A stretch of 36,853 nt of DNA from Limosilactobacillus vaginalis DSM 5837 = ATCC 49540 (GTDB lineage Bacteria > Bacillota > Bacilli > Lactobacillales > Lactobacillaceae), in assembly GCF_000159435.1 (NCBI RefSeq), contig NZ_GG693413.1, positions 188,010-224,862 of the forward strand, written 5' to 3'. Positions 1 through 9,376 of the stretch are shown piece after piece. How positions within the stretch are numbered: the stretch's first letter is position 1; each line of letters begins with the position of its first letter. A model generated the notes under the pieces. The model was not told the origin of the DNA. It did not search any database and was given only the letters and a program-made list of their open reading frames with translations. A program made the position numbers and the translations under genes.

Positions 1-2
1 TT

Positions 3-245
3 CCGTTCCGTCAGGCGCATGAAATTGTGGGTGAGTTAGTTCTTCAAGGATTAAAGATGGGGACTAACTTAAGCGACATTCCATTAAATAAATACCAGGA
101 AATTAATCCAAAAATTCAGAAAGACGTTTACGAATGCTTGAAACCAAAAGTGGCTGTGGAACGGCGACAGTCACTTGGGGGAACAAGCTTTACCCAAGTT
201 CGTGAACAAATTAAGCAGGCTAAAGAACTTCTTGCTAATCATTAG
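3..245 (+). CDS. argH: Argininosuccinate lyase, C-terminal part
   Basis: The reading frame is open from the window edge and encodes the last 80 residues; the start lies upstream. The visible part contains [13 protein letters not shown], then an [13 protein letters not shown] segment and the highly conserved [16 protein letters not shown] tail, which I recognise as the C-terminus of argininosuccinate lyase. The enzyme splits argininosuccinate into arginine and fumarate, the last step of arginine biosynthesis, in the cytoplasm. The catalytic signature (GSSxMPxKxN) would lie in the missing part. A strong terminator follows directly, so argH closes its own transcription unit, probably argGH, and is separate from phoH. 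Confidence 0.9.
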   Translation, partial: PFRQAHEIVGELVLQGLKMGTNLSDIPLNKYQEINPKIQKDVYECLKPKVAVERRQSLGGTSFTQVREQIKQAKELLANH

Positions 246-271
246 CCATTGCTTGCATAAAGGAATAAAAT

Positions 272-318
272 AGCCAAAGAATGATTTTAACGGCGAGTCA
301 TTCTTTGGCTGTTTTTGT
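272..318 (+). terminator. Rho-independent terminator after argH
   Basis: A perfect 13-bp stem pairs AGCCAAAGAATGA (272-284) with TCATTCTTTGGCT (298-310), with a 13-nt loop, followed by GTTTTTGTT. It separates argH from the phoH operon. Confidence 0.92.
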
Positions 319-320
319 TA

Positions 321-329
321 TGATATAAT
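321..329 (+). promoter_or_regulatory. Extended -10 promoter for the phoH operon
   Basis: TGATATAAT is a TGn extended -10 with a consensus TATAAT hexamer (324-329). It sits 10 bases after the argH terminator tail and 44 bases before the phoH start. No good -35 hexamer is seen at the right spacing, which is usual for extended -10 promoters. Confidence 0.65.
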
Positions 330-372
330 GTGCTAAGGATCTACTTATATTAACTAAGAGGAGCTATTTTAA

Positions 373-1407
373 TTGGTAGAAAATAACGAAGAAATTGAGC
401 AAACATTTCAAATCAGTAGTCCAGAATCTGAGGTTGCTTTATTAGGGATTCAAGATAAGTTCGTCTCCTTATACGAACAAGGAATGAATGTTACCGTTAA
501 CCCCTTTGGCGACAATTTAAAGATCAAGGGATTGCCTGAGGATGTTAAATTAACTGCAGATGTTTTTCATGCCTTACTGGACTTAAGTGAACAGGGGATC
601 CACCTTCATAGCACGGATATTGTCAGTGCAATGAAGATGGCCCATCGGGGGACGTTAAATTACTTCGCTGATCTTTACAGTGAAACGATTATTCGAGATC
701 GTCGAGGTCGTTCCATTCGGGTAAAGAACTTTGGTCAGCGACAGTACGTTAACGCTATTAAACATAACGATATTACTTTTGGAATTGGCCCAGCTGGTAC
801 CGGGAAAACTTACCTAGCCGTTGCAATGGCAGTGGCAGCACTTAAGCGTGGTGAAGTTGAACGGATTATTTTGACTCGACCAGCAGTTGAAGCGGGTGAA
901 AGTCTTGGTTTTCTTCCTGGGGATCTTCAGGAAAAGATCGATCCGTACTTGAGGCCAATTTATGATGCATTAAATGATATTTTCGGAGCGGATCATACCC
1001 AACGACTGATGGAGCGGGGAGTAATCGAGATTGCGCCACTGGCTTATATGCGTGGTCGAACTTTGGATGGCGCTTTTGTTATTCTTGATGAAGCCCAAAA
1101 CACCACTAATGCACAAATGAAGATGTTTTTGACCCGACTGGGATTTGGCTCAAAAATGGTAGTCAATGGTGATATTTCCCAAATTGATTTACCACATGGC
1201 ACCCGTAGCGGTTTAATAAGTGCAGAACGAATTTTGAAGGACATTAAATCAATTAAATTCGTTCAGTTTACGGCAGAAGACGTTGTGCGGCACCCGGTTG
1301 TTGCTCGGATTATCAATGCTTATGAAACCAATGCAACGCAACGGTTAATCAAACGAGACGAAGAAACGGAAGCGGCAACGAAGAAGAAGGCCGAGAAAAA
1401 GGATTAG
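373..1407 (+). CDS. phoH: PhoH-family ATPase
   Basis: This 344-residue protein belongs to the PhoH/PhoL family of cytoplasmic P-loop ATPases, linked to RNA metabolism and often encoded next to ybeY. An N-terminal region of about 115 residues with a KH-like character precedes the ATPase domain. Walker A is GPAGTGKT (139-146) and Walker B is VILDEAQ (236-242), with the following SQIDLP and TRSGL segments typical of the family. The C-terminus is a charged tail rich in Lys and Glu. The start codon is TTG at 373, chosen because AAGAGGAG lies about 8 bases upstream and no better ATG precedes the conserved region. It is first in an operon with ybeY, dgkA, era and recO. Family assignment is firm; the exact substrate is unknown. 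Confidence 0.93.
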   Translation: MVENNEEIEQTFQISSPESEVALLGIQDKFVSLYEQGMNVTVNPFGDNLKIKGLPEDVKLTADVFHALLDLSEQGIHLHSTDIVSAMKMAHRGTLNYFADLYSETIIRDRRGRSIRVKNFGQRQYVNAIKHNDITFGIGPAGTGKTYLAVAMAVAALKRGEVERIILTRPAVEAGESLGFLPGDLQEKIDPYLRPIYDALNDIFGADHTQRLMERGVIEIAPLAYMRGRTLDGAFVILDEAQNTTNAQMKMFLTRLGFGSKMVVNGDISQIDLPHGTRSGLISAERILKDIKSIKFVQFTAEDVVRHPVVARIINAYETNATQRLIKRDEETEAATKKKAEKKD

Positions 1408-1410
1408 CTT

Positions 1411-1890
1411 ATGGAATTAGAAATATTTGATCATACTTCAGAAAAAGTTAGTACAGCCCATATCGAATTAATTAAAAAAATCCTTGATTTTGCGGGAAAT
1501 AAATTAAAATTAGCTGATGATACTGAAATGTCAGTAACCTTAGTCAATAACCCTGAAATCAGGGAATTAAATTCTCGGTATCGGCACGTTGATCGTGCAA
1601 CCGATGTGCTCAGTTTTGCCGCTGAGGAATCTGGTAATGAGACGCCAATTATTTTGGCCCCCGAATTAGCGGCTGAATTACCGGTAAACCTTGGTGATCT
1701 CTTTATTTCAATTGATAAGGTTGCTGAACAAGCTAAGTTTTTAGGTCACTCCTTTGACCGAGAACTGGGTTTCCTTGTTGTTCATGGCTTCCTTCATTTA
1801 AATGGCTATGATCATGAGCAGCCAGAGGACGAAAAGAAAATGTTTACATTACAACGGGAGATATTAGATCAGTATGGCCTCAAAAGATAG
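1411..1890 (+). CDS. ybeY: Endoribonuclease YbeY (rRNA maturation)
   Basis: This is the 159-residue YbeY metalloprotein, a single-strand endoribonuclease involved in 16S rRNA 3'-end maturation and ribosome quality control. The family signature HGFLHLNGYDH lies at 125-135; its three histidines coordinate the catalytic zinc. The upstream segment YRHVDRATDVLSF is the conserved substrate-groove motif. Length is normal. The gene starts 3 bases after the phoH stop with its ribosome binding site inside the phoH end, and its own end overlaps dgkA by 17 bases, so translation is probably coupled. Co-occurrence with phoH and era is the common arrangement in Firmicutes. Confidence 0.96.
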   Translation: MELEIFDHTSEKVSTAHIELIKKILDFAGNKLKLADDTEMSVTLVNNPEIRELNSRYRHVDRATDVLSFAAEESGNETPIILAPELAAELPVNLGDLFISIDKVAEQAKFLGHSFDRELGFLVVHGFLHLNGYDHEQPEDEKKMFTLQREILDQYGLKR

Positions 1891-2272
1891 TCGGCAAACA
1901 GAAAAAAACCACCACTTGATTCAAGCAATGGGACACGCAATGGACGGTATTTTTGATGTTATTTCACAAGAACGGAATATGCGTTATCACCTTACGGCCG
2001 CAATAGTGGTTGTTATTTTAGGCTTCTTGTTGCGGGTTGATCGGTTGGAATGGCTATGGCTTCTTCTTGCGATCTTAGTCGTCTTTTCGGCTGAATTCTT
2101 GAATACGGTCACTGAAGCAGTAACAGATTTACTTGGTGAGCATCATTATGATGTTAATGTTAAGAAGGCAAAGGATGTTGCTGCGGGTGGCGTATTAATT
2201 ACTGCTATTTTTGCTGTTTTAGTGGGACTAATTATCTTTTTACCAAGGATAATAAAGTTATTAGGTTATTAG
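1874..2272 (+). CDS. dgkA: Diacylglycerol/undecaprenol kinase family membrane protein
   Basis: A 132-residue integral membrane kinase of the DgkA family. In Gram-positive bacteria members phosphorylate undecaprenol, which recycles the lipid carrier for cell-wall synthesis. Three membrane segments are visible, around residues 42-54, 58-72 and 104-124. The family motif [15 protein letters not shown] (73-87), followed by KKAKDVAAG, carries the catalytic glutamates and the Mg-ATP-binding residues. The gene overlaps the ybeY end by 17 bases and is followed by era after 16 bases. Undecaprenol rather than diacylglycerol as substrate is inferred from studied Gram-positive homologues, not visible here. 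Confidence 0.92.
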   Translation: MASKDSRQTEKNHHLIQAMGHAMDGIFDVISQERNMRYHLTAAIVVVILGFLLRVDRLEWLWLLLAILVVFSAEFLNTVTEAVTDLLGEHHYDVNVKKAKDVAAGGVLITAIFAVLVGLIIFLPRIIKLLGY

Positions 2273-2288
2273 GAAGGAAGAAAAAAGA

Positions 2289-3194
2289 ATGGATAATCCA
2301 AATTATAAGTCCGGCTTTGTTGCTTTGATTGGACGACCAAATGTTGGTAAATCAACGTTCTTGAATTACGTAGTTGGTCAGAAAGTTGCGATTATGAGTA
2401 ATGTTGCCCAGACGACCCGGAACAAGATCCAGGGAATTTATACTACTAATGATGCTCAAATAGTTTTCATTGATACTCCTGGAGTGCATAAACCACAAAC
2501 AAAACTGGGTGACTTTATGGAAAAGTCCACTTTGTCAGCTCTTGATGAAGTAGATGCTGTATTGTACCTGGTTTCAGCTACTGAGGATCGTGGCCCGGGA
2601 GATGACTTTATCATTAACCGGTTGAAGAACGTTAAGCAGCCAATCTTTTTGGTAATTAATAAGATTGATCAGGTTAACCCAAATGACTTGCCAGAAATAA
2701 CTGCACAGTATAAAGATGCATTGCCGTTTGCCGGAATTTACCCAATTTCAGCCCTTCAGGGAAATAATGTTAGCCCACTAATTAATAAGTTAATTGAAAC
2801 CCTGCCTAATGGTCCACAATATTACCCTAGCGATCAAATTAGCGATCACCCCGAACGGTTTGTAATTGCGGAAATGATTCGGGAAAAGGTCTTTGAATTA
2901 ACTCGACAAGAAGTTCCCCATTCAGTAGCAATTGACGTGACCTCTGTTAAACGGGAAGATGATGAGCATGTTCACATCTCTGCCAATATTATTGTTGAAC
3001 GTCCTGGGCAGAAGGGAATTATTATCGGTAAGAAGGGACAAATGCTGAAAAAGATCGGCACCAAGGCCCGGCAAGATATTGAACACCTTTTGGGCGATAA
3101 GGTCTTCCTTCAATTGTGGGTAAAGGTTGTCCCTGATTGGCGAGATAAGTCAGCAATGCTTAAAGATTATGGTTACCGTAATAAGGATTATTAA
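2289..3194 (+). CDS. era: GTPase Era
   Basis: Era, 301 residues, is a ribosome-assembly GTPase that binds the 3' end of 16S rRNA. The GTPase domain has G1 GRPNVGKST (15-23), G3 DTPG (62-65) and G4 NKID (124-127). The C-terminal third is a KH domain whose signature [14 protein letters not shown] contains the GxxG loop. Length matches the family. The ATG at 2289 follows GGAAGGAAG. Era works at the same rRNA end that YbeY processes, so its place in the operon with ybeY is functionally coherent. Confidence 0.97.
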   Translation: MDNPNYKSGFVALIGRPNVGKSTFLNYVVGQKVAIMSNVAQTTRNKIQGIYTTNDAQIVFIDTPGVHKPQTKLGDFMEKSTLSALDEVDAVLYLVSATEDRGPGDDFIINRLKNVKQPIFLVINKIDQVNPNDLPEITAQYKDALPFAGIYPISALQGNNVSPLINKLIETLPNGPQYYPSDQISDHPERFVIAEMIREKVFELTRQEVPHSVAIDVTSVKREDDEHVHISANIIVERPGQKGIIIGKKGQMLKKIGTKARQDIEHLLGDKVFLQLWVKVVPDWRDKSAMLKDYGYRNKDY

Positions 3195-3212
3195 TTGAAG
3201 GGATGAGCCCCA

Positions 3213-3983
3213 ATGAGTCGGATTACCACTGATTTTAGGGGAATAATAATGTTTCGCCGTGATTATCGTGAGCGGGATCTCCTAGTAAAAATCTTAACTG
3301 ATAAGATTGGTCCGGCAATGTTCTTTGTTAAGGGAGCAAAAAAACGGGGATTTCGGCTGGCTGCAGATATTTTGCCTTTTACTCATGGTGAATATATTGG
3401 TTCATTAACTGATAATGGATTGAGTTTTATTAATACTGCAAGTGATACCAGTCAGTATCGTTCCATTGCCAGTGATATTAGTAAAAATGCATATGCTACA
3501 TACATATTGGCGTTAGTCGACAGTGCATTTCAGGATGGTCAGGGGATTGGCGGCTGGTTTAACCAGGTTGCAGCAGCTCTTGACCTGATAAACAGCGGCC
3601 TTGATGAGCAAGTAATTGCCAATGTGATCGAAACACAATTACTAGTTCGCTTTGGAGTTGCGCCAACCTGGGATCGTTGTGTTATTTGTGGTCGTGATGA
3701 TTTGCCGTTAGATTTTTCTGAGCAGTATGGGGGAATGCTTTGTCGAAATCATTGGCATCTTGACGAGCGACGGCTGCACCTTGATCAGCGAACAGTTTAT
3801 TATTTGCAACGTTTTTCAACTTTAAACCTTCAAAAGCTCAATTCCATTAAGATTAATTCTACGACAAAACGCCGACTGCAATTTGTGCTGGACTCGTTGT
3901 ATGATAATGAAGTTGGCTTGAATTTAAAAAGTAAAAAATTCATTCGTCAAATGGGGCAGTGGGAAGAGAAATTAAAAAAATAG
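3213..3983 (+). CDS. recO: DNA repair protein RecO
   Basis: RecO, 256 residues, loads RecA onto SSB-coated single-stranded DNA together with RecR in recombinational repair. The N-terminal OB-fold region is recognisable from FRGIIMFRRDYRERDLLVKILT, which is shown here only as positions 8-29 in part: RGIIMFRRDYRE then RDLLVKILT. A zinc-finger set follows at C156, C159, C177 and H180 (CVIC ... LCRNH), where the fourth ligand is His or another Cys in the family. Length is typical. It is the last gene of the phoH operon. No clear terminator follows before the glyQ promoter. Confidence 0.93.
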   Translation: MSRITTDFRGIIMFRRDYRERDLLVKILTDKIGPAMFFVKGAKKRGFRLAADILPFTHGEYIGSLTDNGLSFINTASDTSQYRSIASDISKNAYATYILALVDSAFQDGQGIGGWFNQVAAALDLINSGLDEQVIANVIETQLLVRFGVAPTWDRCVICGRDDLPLDFSEQYGGMLCRNHWHLDERRLHLDQRTVYYLQRFSTLNLQKLNSIKINSTTKRRLQFVLDSLYDNEVGLNLKSKKFIRQMGQWEEKLKK

Positions 3984-3994
3984 TGATTTAGTAA

Positions 3995-4023
3995 TTGACA
4001 TTTAGGAAATGTTTATCTATCAT
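3995..4023 (+). promoter_or_regulatory. Promoter of the glyQS T-box transcript
   Basis: A consensus -35 TTGACA (3995-4000) and a -10 TATCAT (4018-4023) are separated by exactly 17 bases. They lie just after recO and just before the T-box leader. Confidence 0.85.
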
Positions 4024-4039
4024 AAGTCACGTATAAAAA

Positions 4040-4254
4040 TATATTTACAGCAACGACAAAGAAAAAACTAATGCTGGCTAATGTGAAGCGACAAAGGGAG
4101 AGTGCAAGCCTTTGAGTTAGTCTATTAGTGGGGCACTTTAGCAGCTGTATTAACTAAGCTGTTTTGTAGTAATACAAAAAAGCAGGGTGGAACCGCGAAA
4201 TTAATTCGTCCCTGTAGAAATTAGTCGCAGACTAGTTTCTACAGGGACTTTTTT
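4040..4254 (+). promoter_or_regulatory. T-box riboswitch leader (glycine type)
   Basis: The leader carries the diagnostic T-box core GCAGGGTGGAACCGCG (4182-4197), followed by a terminator. The TGGA of the antiterminator bulge would pair with the UCCA 3' end expected of uncharged tRNA-Gly, which fits the downstream glycyl-tRNA synthetase genes. A stem I region occupies about 4050-4150. Two GGC glycine triplets are candidate specifiers (4076-4078 and 4132-4134, the second followed by A as is common); I could not decide between them without folding. When tRNA-Gly is uncharged, it should stabilise the antiterminator and allow glyQS transcription. Confidence 0.9.
4208..4254 (+). terminator. Regulated terminator of the T-box leader
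   Basis: An 18-bp stem pairs 4208-4225 with 4231-4248 (one G-U pair) around the loop CGCAG, followed by TTTTTT. Its 5' arm overlaps the region that the antiterminator would use, as expected of a T-box. Confidence 0.92.
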
Positions 4255-4270
4255 GAAAGGAAGAGTCAAT

Positions 4271-5266
4271 ATGTCTGATAAGTTAAGTGTTCAAGATATT
4301 ATATTTACACTTGAAAAGTACTGGGCAAAACAAGGTTGCATGTTAATGCAGGCTTATGATAATGAAAAAGGGGCAGGGACAATGAGTCCATATACCTTTT
4401 TACGGGCAATTGGTCCCGAACCATGGAATGCCGCTTACGTTGAACCATCGCGGCGTCCTGCTGATGGTCGTTATGGTGAAAACCCTAACCGGTTGTACCA
4501 ACACCACCAATTTCAAGTAATTATGAAGCCGTCTCCTGATAACATTCAGGACCTTTACTTAGGAAGTTTACGTGAATTGGGAATCGATCCGCTTGAGCAT
4601 GATATTCGTTTTGTTGAAGATAACTGGGAAAACCCTTCAATGGGGTGTGCCGGTGTTGGTTGGGAAATCTGGCTTGATGGGATGGAAGTTACCCAATTTA
4701 CCTATTTCCAAGTAGTTGGTGAATTACCAATGAATCCAGTGGCTGCCGAAGTTACTTATGGTCTTGAACGACTAGCCGAATATATTCAAAACGTTGATTC
4801 TGTTTACGATCTCGAATGGGCAGACGGGGTGCTCTATGGTGATATCTTTAAGGAACCAGAATACGAGCATTCAAAGTATGCCTTTGAAGAAAGTAACCAG
4901 GATATGTTACTAGCAGAGTTCAATAATTATGAGACTGAGGCAAAACGCCTAATTAAGCTTGGTTTGGTTCACCCTGCATATGACTATGTTCTTAAATGTA
5001 GCCATACTTTTAACTTATTAGATGCTCGTGGTGCAGTTTCCGTTACGGAACGTGCTGGTTACCTTCACCGGATCCGGATCATGGCCAAGTCGATTGCCAA
5101 GGCCTTCGTTGAGGAACGACGCAAACGAGGCTTCCCACTTATTCATGATGAAAAGCTTCGGCAAAAGACCTTAGACGAGTACACAAAGAAAGCTGAAAAA
5201 GCTAAGCAACGGGCTGCAAAGCAAGCTGCTAAAAAAGCAAAGAAAGCTCAAAAGGGGGACAAGTAA
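4271..5266 (+). CDS. glyQ: Glycyl-tRNA synthetase alpha subunit
   Basis: GlyQ is the catalytic subunit of the tetrameric (alpha2-beta2) bacterial glycyl-tRNA synthetase, a class II enzyme. The strongly conserved start ([19 protein letters not shown]), then [30 protein letters not shown] and [12 protein letters not shown] are all present. The ATG at 4271 is chosen because AAAGGAAG lies about 8 bases upstream; an in-frame TTG at 4253 lies inside the T-box terminator and is not credible. The product is 331 residues, about 30 longer than usual, because of a Lys/Ala-rich C-terminal tail from about residue 296. glyS follows after one base. Confidence 0.97.
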   Translation: MSDKLSVQDIIFTLEKYWAKQGCMLMQAYDNEKGAGTMSPYTFLRAIGPEPWNAAYVEPSRRPADGRYGENPNRLYQHHQFQVIMKPSPDNIQDLYLGSLRELGIDPLEHDIRFVEDNWENPSMGCAGVGWEIWLDGMEVTQFTYFQVVGELPMNPVAAEVTYGLERLAEYIQNVDSVYDLEWADGVLYGDIFKEPEYEHSKYAFEESNQDMLLAEFNNYETEAKRLIKLGLVHPAYDYVLKCSHTFNLLDARGAVSVTERAGYLHRIRIMAKSIAKAFVEERRKRGFPLIHDEKLRQKTLDEYTKKAEKAKQRAAKQAAKKAKKAQKGDK

Positions 5267-5267
5267 C

Positions 5268-7343
5268 ATGGCTAACTCATACTTATTAGAAGTCGGTGTT
5301 GAAGAAATGCCTGCCCATGTGGTAACGCCAAGTATTAAGCAGTTACATGAACGGGTAGCTAATTACCTTAAGGAACAACGGATTTCTTTTGACGAGATCC
5401 AAGAATTTGCAACCCCACGGCGGCTAGCCCTTTTGATCCATGGATTAAGCGACAAGCAACCTGATGTCGATGAATCCGTAAAGGGACCCGCAAAGAAGAT
5501 TGCTCAAGATGCAGACGGCAATTGGACTAAGGCTGCAATTGGCTTTACTCGTGGACAAGGTGCATCGGTAGACGATATTGAATTTAAGGAAGTCAAGGGC
5601 GTTGAATATGTTTTTGTTGAAAAGCATATCAGTGGTAAGCCAGTAGCTGAAGTTCTTCAAGGACTACCAGACGTAATTACTTCAATGAACTTCCCAACCT
5701 TGATGAAGTGGGGATACAATAACCTTCAATTTATCCGGCCAATTCGCTGGTTGGTTTCTCTTTTGAACGACCAAGTGGTTCCGTTTAAGATTCTTGATGT
5801 TGAAGCGGGACGAATTACTCGTGGTCACCGTTTCCTTGGCCATGAGGTTGAGTTAAAACAAGCAACTGATTACGAAAAGTCATTGCATGATGATTTTGTA
5901 ATCGGTGATCAGACAAAGCGTAAGCAGTTAATTGAGAAACAAATTGATAAGATTGTTTCCGCTAATGATTGGGTAATTGATACGGATCCAGACTTACTAG
6001 AAGAAGTTAATAACTTAGTTGAATGGCCAACCGCTTTTGCTGGCTCATTTGATAAAAAGTACCTGGTTCTGCCGAATGCCGTTTTAATTACTTCAATGAA
6101 GGATAACCAACGTTTCTTCTATCTTCGTGATCACGAGGGTAATCTCTCACCAAACTTTATTGCAGTTCGTAATGGTAATACTGACTACCTAGAAAATGTG
6201 ATTAAGGGGAATGAACGGGTCTTGGTACCACGGTTGGAAGACGCTAAATTCTTCTATGAAGAGGACCAAAAGATTAGTATTGATGAATACGTTGAACGAT
6301 TAAAGCGGGTTAGTTTCCATGATAAGATCAGTTCGATGTACGATAAAATGCAACGGGTTGCTATAATTGCAGCAGTTCTTGGCAAACGGCTGAACTTTAG
6401 TGACGAAGAATTAGCTGATCTCGATCGGGCAGCGCATATTTATAAGTTTGACCTAACAACTCAAATGGTTGGTGAGTTTGCTGAATTACAAGGTGTCATG
6501 GGTGAAATTTATGCCAAGCTCTTCGGTGAAAAGCCTGCTGTTGCTCAAGCAATTCGGGAACATTATATGCCGGTTTCAGCTGAAGGAGATCTACCTGAGA
6601 GTAAGATTGGCGCTGCCTTAGCAATTGCTGATAAGCTTGATAGCATTATGAGCTTCTTTGCTGTTGACATGATTCCAAGTGGTTCCAATGATCCATATGC
6701 ATTACGACGTCAAGCGTTTGGGATTGTGCGGATTATTGCTGACAGCAATTGGCATTTACCGCTCTTAAATATCCAGCCAGAAATTGTTAAGGCCTTTGAT
6801 GAGGCTGGACTGGATGTTGATATTGACATTAGCAAGAATGCGGCTCAGGTTCGTTCCTTCTTTATGGATCGGATTCACCAGTTATTGAGTGGTCAACACA
6901 TGAAACATGATGTGATTGATGCTGTTACTGATACCCAATCTGCTGATATTGAAAACGTTCTGGATGCTGCAAATGCAATCAAAGCTCATCATGACGATGA
7001 AAACTTCAAGGGTGTTGTTGAAGCATTAACTCGGGTATTACGGATTGCTAAGAAGGGGAATAACGACTCTTCCGTAAAGGTTGACCCAAGCTTATTCCAA
7101 AACCCATCAGAACAGAAGCTCTACGATGCCGTTAACGACTTAGTTGATAAGAGCTCACAAAGAACGGTTGAAGATAACTTTGCTGCTCTACGGTCATTGG
7201 CACCGATTATTAGTGAATACTTCGATGAGAACATGATCATGGATAAGGATGAAAATGTAAAGAATAATCGTTTGACTCAGCTGGGAATTCTTGCTCGGCA
7301 AACGTACCTGATTGGTAACTTAGATAAACTGATTGTTAAATAA
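5268..7343 (+). CDS. glyS: Glycyl-tRNA synthetase beta subunit
   Basis: GlyS, 691 residues, is the beta subunit that binds tRNA-Gly. The conserved N-terminus (LLEVGVEEMPAHVV), the ATPRRLALLIHGL segment, the MKWG...FIRPIRWLVSLL region and the GNERVLVPRLEDAKFF stretch identify it. The middle carries an HD-like region and the C-terminus an anticodon-binding (DALR-type) domain. Length is normal. ATG at 5268 lies one base after the glyQ stop and is preceded by AAAGGGGG, so the subunits are translated from one message and likely coupled, giving balanced stoichiometry. Expression should follow the upstream T-box. Confidence 0.97.
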   Translation: MANSYLLEVGVEEMPAHVVTPSIKQLHERVANYLKEQRISFDEIQEFATPRRLALLIHGLSDKQPDVDESVKGPAKKIAQDADGNWTKAAIGFTRGQGASVDDIEFKEVKGVEYVFVEKHISGKPVAEVLQGLPDVITSMNFPTLMKWGYNNLQFIRPIRWLVSLLNDQVVPFKILDVEAGRITRGHRFLGHEVELKQATDYEKSLHDDFVIGDQTKRKQLIEKQIDKIVSANDWVIDTDPDLLEEVNNLVEWPTAFAGSFDKKYLVLPNAVLITSMKDNQRFFYLRDHEGNLSPNFIAVRNGNTDYLENVIKGNERVLVPRLEDAKFFYEEDQKISIDEYVERLKRVSFHDKISSMYDKMQRVAIIAAVLGKRLNFSDEELADLDRAAHIYKFDLTTQMVGEFAELQGVMGEIYAKLFGEKPAVAQAIREHYMPVSAEGDLPESKIGAALAIADKLDSIMSFFAVDMIPSGSNDPYALRRQAFGIVRIIADSNWHLPLLNIQPEIVKAFDEAGLDVDIDISKNAAQVRSFFMDRIHQLLSGQHMKHDVIDAVTDTQSADIENVLDAANAIKAHHDDENFKGVVEALTRVLRIAKKGNNDSSVKVDPSLFQNPSEQKLYDAVNDLVDKSSQRTVEDNFAALRSLAPIISEYFDENMIMDKDENVKNNRLTQLGILARQTYLIGNLDKLIVK

Positions 7344-7412
7344 GCCTTTTTGATTGTATTATTGATGACTTGTGGTATCATATATATTAGTTAATTTTGG
7401 CTAAATAGTTAT

Positions 7413-7445
7413 GGAGGTCGCATTCCGCAGGGGTTGCGGCCTTTC
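7413..7445 (+). promoter_or_regulatory. Hairpin in the dnaG leader
   Basis: GGAGGTCGCA (7413-7422) can pair with TGCGGCCTTT (7435-7444) using a few G-U pairs, with a 12-nt loop that contains an alternative CCGCA/TGCGG hairpin. It lies between glyS and dnaG. It could be a weak terminator of glyQS (only TTTC follows) or a leader structure that slows read-through into dnaG. Upstream, TATCATATATATT (7377-7388) could hold a -10, but no convincing -35 is seen. Confidence 0.4.
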
Positions 7446-7479
7446 GTAGCTGTTCTAGTATTAGTGGGGGTGTCAGCTA

Positions 7480-9375
7480 GTGGCAAGAATACCATCAGAG
7501 GTCATCGATCGAATTCGTGATTCCGTGGATATTAGTGATGTAATTGGTCACTATGTACAATTACACCAATCAGGAAAGGGATTTGTTGGCCTTTGTCCAT
7601 TTCATGAGGAGCAGACTCCTTCTTTTTCCGTTAACGAACAGAAACAATTTTTTTACTGTTTTGGTTGTGGCCGTGGGGGAAACGTGTTTCAATTTTTAAT
7701 GGAATTAAAACATATTCCGTTCACAGAGGCCGTTGCCGAAGTCGCCCAACTGGCTAATGTTGATCTACCTTCTCAATACCTCAATAACGGTGATAGAAGT
7801 ATTCACCAAGAGAATAATACTCCTAATGGTAAGTTGATGGTAATGCATGAAGAGGCCGCAAAGCTATACCATCATATTCTTATGAATACTCCTGCTGGTG
7901 CTCAAGCCTTAAAGTATTTGAAAGGGCGGGGGATGACCGATGAGCTAATTAATGACTTTAATCTAGGATTTGCTCCGGAACAACGAATTTTGAAGCCGTT
8001 TTTGGAGCAAAAGATCAATGATTATCAGTTGTTACGAAAATCAGGTCTTTTTGTAGAAGATAATAATGGCGGCCTTCACGACCGGTTTGTCGATCGGGTG
8101 ATGTTCCCACTTCGTAACCAAAATGGTCGGGTGATTGGCTTTTCTGGGCGGGTAATCGGTAAAGTACCTGCAGACACGCCCAAGTATTTAAATAGTCCCG
8201 AGACACCGATTTTTAATAAGCGTCGCACCCTCTTTAATTTTGATATTGCTCGCAAGGAGGCTCGGGGAACATCAAAAATATACCTTTTTGAAGGGTTTAT
8301 GGATGTTATTTCTGCTTATAGCGCTGGAGCTAAGAATGGTGTTGCCTCGATGGGAACGAGCCTGACTGAAGAACAGGTTGGCATTCTTGGCCGGGCAGTT
8401 AGACAAGTCGATATTTGCTATGATGGTGATTCTGCTGGTCAGAACGCGATTGATCGCGCAGTGACACTTTTTCGGGATCATCAGCCACAGGGAATGCAAC
8501 TACGTGTCGTTCAATTACCAGCAGGAATCGATCCAGATGAATATGTTCAACAAAATGGTGCTGATAAGTTTGCCAAATATCTAGTTGATCAAGAAGAAAC
8601 ACCGGTTGATTTTTATTTACGTTTTTATCGGTTGAATAAGAACCTTAACAACCAAACCGAGCTGATTTCGTACTTAGAACAATCCCTAAAGCTTCTAGCC
8701 ACTCTTTCGTCGTCATTGGAACAGGATATGTACCTTACGCAGCTTGCTAAGGAGTTTGATCTTGATAAGGCAACGTTAAAGAGTCAATTACAAGATATTA
8801 GTCGGCGTTTAGGAGGAAGAAAACGCCACTCCCAACCAGCATCATTACCGCAAAATGAGGGAAGTTCTTCGGGATTTTCGGTGGGGCCGGGACCGGCTAG
8901 TTCGCCAGCACTACAGCGGAATCCCATTAAGCGGACTGAGCTAGCAGAGCAGTTACTATTAAGGTACATGTTCCATGATCAGGAAGTTTGGGATCATGTA
9001 GCGGCAATAAATGATTTTCACTTTGCACATGAACGCTATCAAACGTTATACTTATTAGCGGAGAGTTATTTTTCTGAGCATGGGGAGTATTCAGCTGCCG
9101 GATTAATGGATTACCTTAAGGAAGATAGCTTACGTTCAACTCTTGGTCAAATTGAGCAGTTAAACGTTGATGATGTAGTTAATATGCAACTTATTGATGA
9201 TTGTGTTCAATTGATTCAGGAACAGATTCCCTTGTCACAAAAGATCAAAGAACTGCAATCACAGATTAGAGAAGCTAGTTCATTAAATAACAGTGAACTA
9301 GCAACCCAGTTAACAATGAAGTTAATAAAACTTTTAAAGAAGCAACAAGAATTAAAAGCGGAGGAGACCAATTAA
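7480..9375 (+). CDS. dnaG: DNA primase DnaG
   Basis: DnaG, 631 residues, makes RNA primers at the replication fork. The N-terminal zinc-binding domain has C39, H42, C60 and C63 (CPFH ... CFGC). The Toprim catalytic core has E271 in YLFEGFMDV and the acidic pair D315/D317 in YDGDSAG. A low-complexity Ser/Pro/Gly linker around residues 450-475 leads to the C-terminal helicase-binding domain. The start is GTG at 7480, preceded by GTGGGGGTG; the conserved [13 protein letters not shown] sequence begins here. rpoD starts 1 base after the stop. The dnaG-rpoD pair is the Firmicute form of the macromolecular-synthesis operon, without rpsU at its head here. Confidence 0.96.
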   Translation: MARIPSEVIDRIRDSVDISDVIGHYVQLHQSGKGFVGLCPFHEEQTPSFSVNEQKQFFYCFGCGRGGNVFQFLMELKHIPFTEAVAEVAQLANVDLPSQYLNNGDRSIHQENNTPNGKLMVMHEEAAKLYHHILMNTPAGAQALKYLKGRGMTDELINDFNLGFAPEQRILKPFLEQKINDYQLLRKSGLFVEDNNGGLHDRFVDRVMFPLRNQNGRVIGFSGRVIGKVPADTPKYLNSPETPIFNKRRTLFNFDIARKEARGTSKIYLFEGFMDVISAYSAGAKNGVASMGTSLTEEQVGILGRAVRQVDICYDGDSAGQNAIDRAVTLFRDHQPQGMQLRVVQLPAGIDPDEYVQQNGADKFAKYLVDQEETPVDFYLRFYRLNKNLNNQTELISYLEQSLKLLATLSSSLEQDMYLTQLAKEFDLDKATLKSQLQDISRRLGGRKRHSQPASLPQNEGSSSGFSVGPGPASSPALQRNPIKRTELAEQLLLRYMFHDQEVWDHVAAINDFHFAHERYQTLYLLAESYFSEHGEYSAAGLMDYLKEDSLRSTLGQIEQLNVDDVVNMQLIDDCVQLIQEQIPLSQKIKELQSQIREASSLNNSELATQLTMKLIKLLKKQQELKAEETN

Positions 9376-9376
9376 T

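Noticed and set aside
4253-4270. Earlier TTG start for glyQ
   Set aside because: It lies in the T-box terminator tail with no ribosome binding site; ATG at 4271 has AAAGGAAG in front and begins the conserved sequence.
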